From: a virus
DNA: 39,009 nt
Virus record (IMG/VR): IMGVR_UViG_3300046674_000101
Span: 1 to 39,009 of that record
Direction: 5' to 3' (one strand)
The notes below the pieces were generated by a model. It was not told the origin of the DNA. It did no database searches and saw nothing but the letters and a program-made list of their open reading frames with translations. Position numbers and translations under genes: made by a program. Shown in pieces: positions 38,371 through 39,009 of the stretch; within the stretch, counting starts at the first letter, position 1; every line of letters begins with the position of its first letter.

Positions 38371-38793
38371 ATGACCTACACAATCAACACTTCTGGTGGC
38401 GTCGTTAGAGACTCCGATGGTGCCTTCATTCCTAAGGACCTCCAGAACACCGACTATGCCGCCTATCTCGCATGGGTAGCTCTGGGTAACTCTGCAACCG
38501 TCCAAGCACCCGTAGTAGACCTCCAGCGTCTCCTAACGGACACCGTGCAGTCCCTCATGGACACCAAGGCCCAGTCGTATCACTACGATGACCTGACCAC
38601 GGCTGTGACGTACGCAGAGGAGCCCTCGGTCCCTAAGTTCCAAGAGGAAGGCCAAGCGTTCCGTGCGTGGCGTTCTCAGGTGTGGGCTACGGCCTACTCG
38701 ATCCTAGGGGAAGTCCAAGCGGGACACCGTAGTTTCCCCACGGTTGCTGAGGTCCCCTCGCTGCTCCCTCCGTTCCCCTTGGATGTCCCATGA
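38371..38793 (+). CDS. Tail fibre assembly/tip-associated protein (140 aa)
   Basis: 140 residues. MTYTINTSGGVVRDSDGAFI is followed by PKDLQNTDYAAYLAWVALGN, and the C-terminal half (YAEEPSVPKFQEEGQAFRAW then RSQVWATAYSILGEVQAGHR) resembles the helical DUF4376-like end of proteins encoded after tail fibre genes. Likely a chaperone for, or part of, the fibre tip. Overlaps the next gene by four bases. Confidence 0.65.
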   Translation: MTYTINTSGGVVRDSDGAFIPKDLQNTDYAAYLAWVALGNSATVQAPVVDLQRLLTDTVQSLMDTKAQSYHYDDLTTAVTYAEEPSVPKFQEEGQAFRAWRSQVWATAYSILGEVQAGHRSFPTVAEVPSLLPPFPLDVP

Positions 38794-39009
38794 AGTACCT
38801 CTGGAACCTCCTGGTCTCTCTTGACCAGTTCATCAACACGTTCCTCTTAGGGGACCCTGACGAGACTCTCTCTAGCCGTGCTGCCAAGGCAATGCTTAAG
38901 GGGAAGCGTTGGGGCTGTGTGCTCTGTCGCCTCCTCGATTATGTGGAGAAGAATCACTGCCTGAAGTCCCTTGAGGTTGATGAGGGCTCACAGGCAATTC
39001 TTAAAGACT
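38790..39009 (+). CDS. Hypothetical protein, 3' end cut by window
   Basis: ATG 38790 overlaps the previous stop (ATGA). The visible 73 residues begin MKYLWNLLVSLDQFINTFLL and contain GDPDETLSSRAAKAMLKGKR, a motif recalled from proteins near the lysis cassette of related phages, and three further cysteines (CVLC, HC). The window ends before a stop codon. Confidence 0.6.
   Translation, partial: MKYLWNLLVSLDQFINTFLLGDPDETLSSRAAKAMLKGKRWGCVLCRLLDYVEKNHCLKSLEVDEGSQAILKD

Overview
The window is 39 kb of a lytic, tailed, podovirus-like bacteriophage of a Gram-negative host. The main evidence is a T7-type single-subunit RNA polymerase together with a T7-type replication set: family A DNA polymerase, primase-helicase, 5'-3' exonuclease, endonuclease I and an acidic-tailed ssDNA-binding protein. 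These are joined to a complete head and tail module. No integrase, repressor, tRNA gene or CRISPR array was found. The host cannot be read directly from the sequence; a betaproteobacterium is a weak guess from gene style. Both window ends cut through genes, and no lysis genes (endolysin, spanins) are seen inside.

Layout. (1) 1-13683, minus strand: a densely packed replication, nucleotide-metabolism and transcription operon. Going against coordinate order from its promoter it holds RNA polymerase, an acidic microprotein, SSB, endonuclease I, a small HTH protein, ThyX, primase-helicase, DNA polymerase, 5'-3' exonuclease, a dATP/dGTP-pyrophosphohydrolase-like (MazZ/DUF5664) protein, MazG and many microproteins coupled through ATGA, GTGA or TAATG overlaps. 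(2) 13684-14244: a divergent control region with two near-identical T7-like promoter candidates facing away from each other, a host-type -10 for the polymerase gene, and a long-stem structured RNA. (3) 14245-16224, plus strand: an adenosylcobalamin-dependent class II ribonucleotide reductase. (4) 16225-17151: about 0.9 kb without a credible gene but dense in hairpins and long-range complementary helices, the best candidate for an undescribed large phage noncoding RNA. (5) 17152-19398, minus strand: an early-type cluster of small genes including an ArdA-like antirestriction protein, served by host-type sigma70 promoters. (6) 19399-20426: an early leader, operator-like repeats and the putative late-promoter region. 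(7) 20427-39009, plus strand: tail collar proteins, tail protein, internal virion proteins (one with a lytic transglycosylase domain), terminase, portal, scaffold, major capsid protein with a strong terminator behind it, a connector-like protein, tail fibre, fibre-assembly-like protein and a truncated last gene.

How it probably works (inference). Host RNA polymerase transcribes the early minus-strand cluster, where ArdA would blunt type I restriction, and starts the phage polymerase gene. The phage polymerase then drives itself and the replication genes leftward, and the reductase plus structural genes rightward, from the promoter-like repeats near 13.8-14.07 kb and 20.27 kb. ThyX, the class II reductase, MazG and the MazZ-like enzyme reshape the dNTP pool for the T7-like replisome. 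The terminase, portal and capsid set is unlike that of T7, so the genome is a mosaic.
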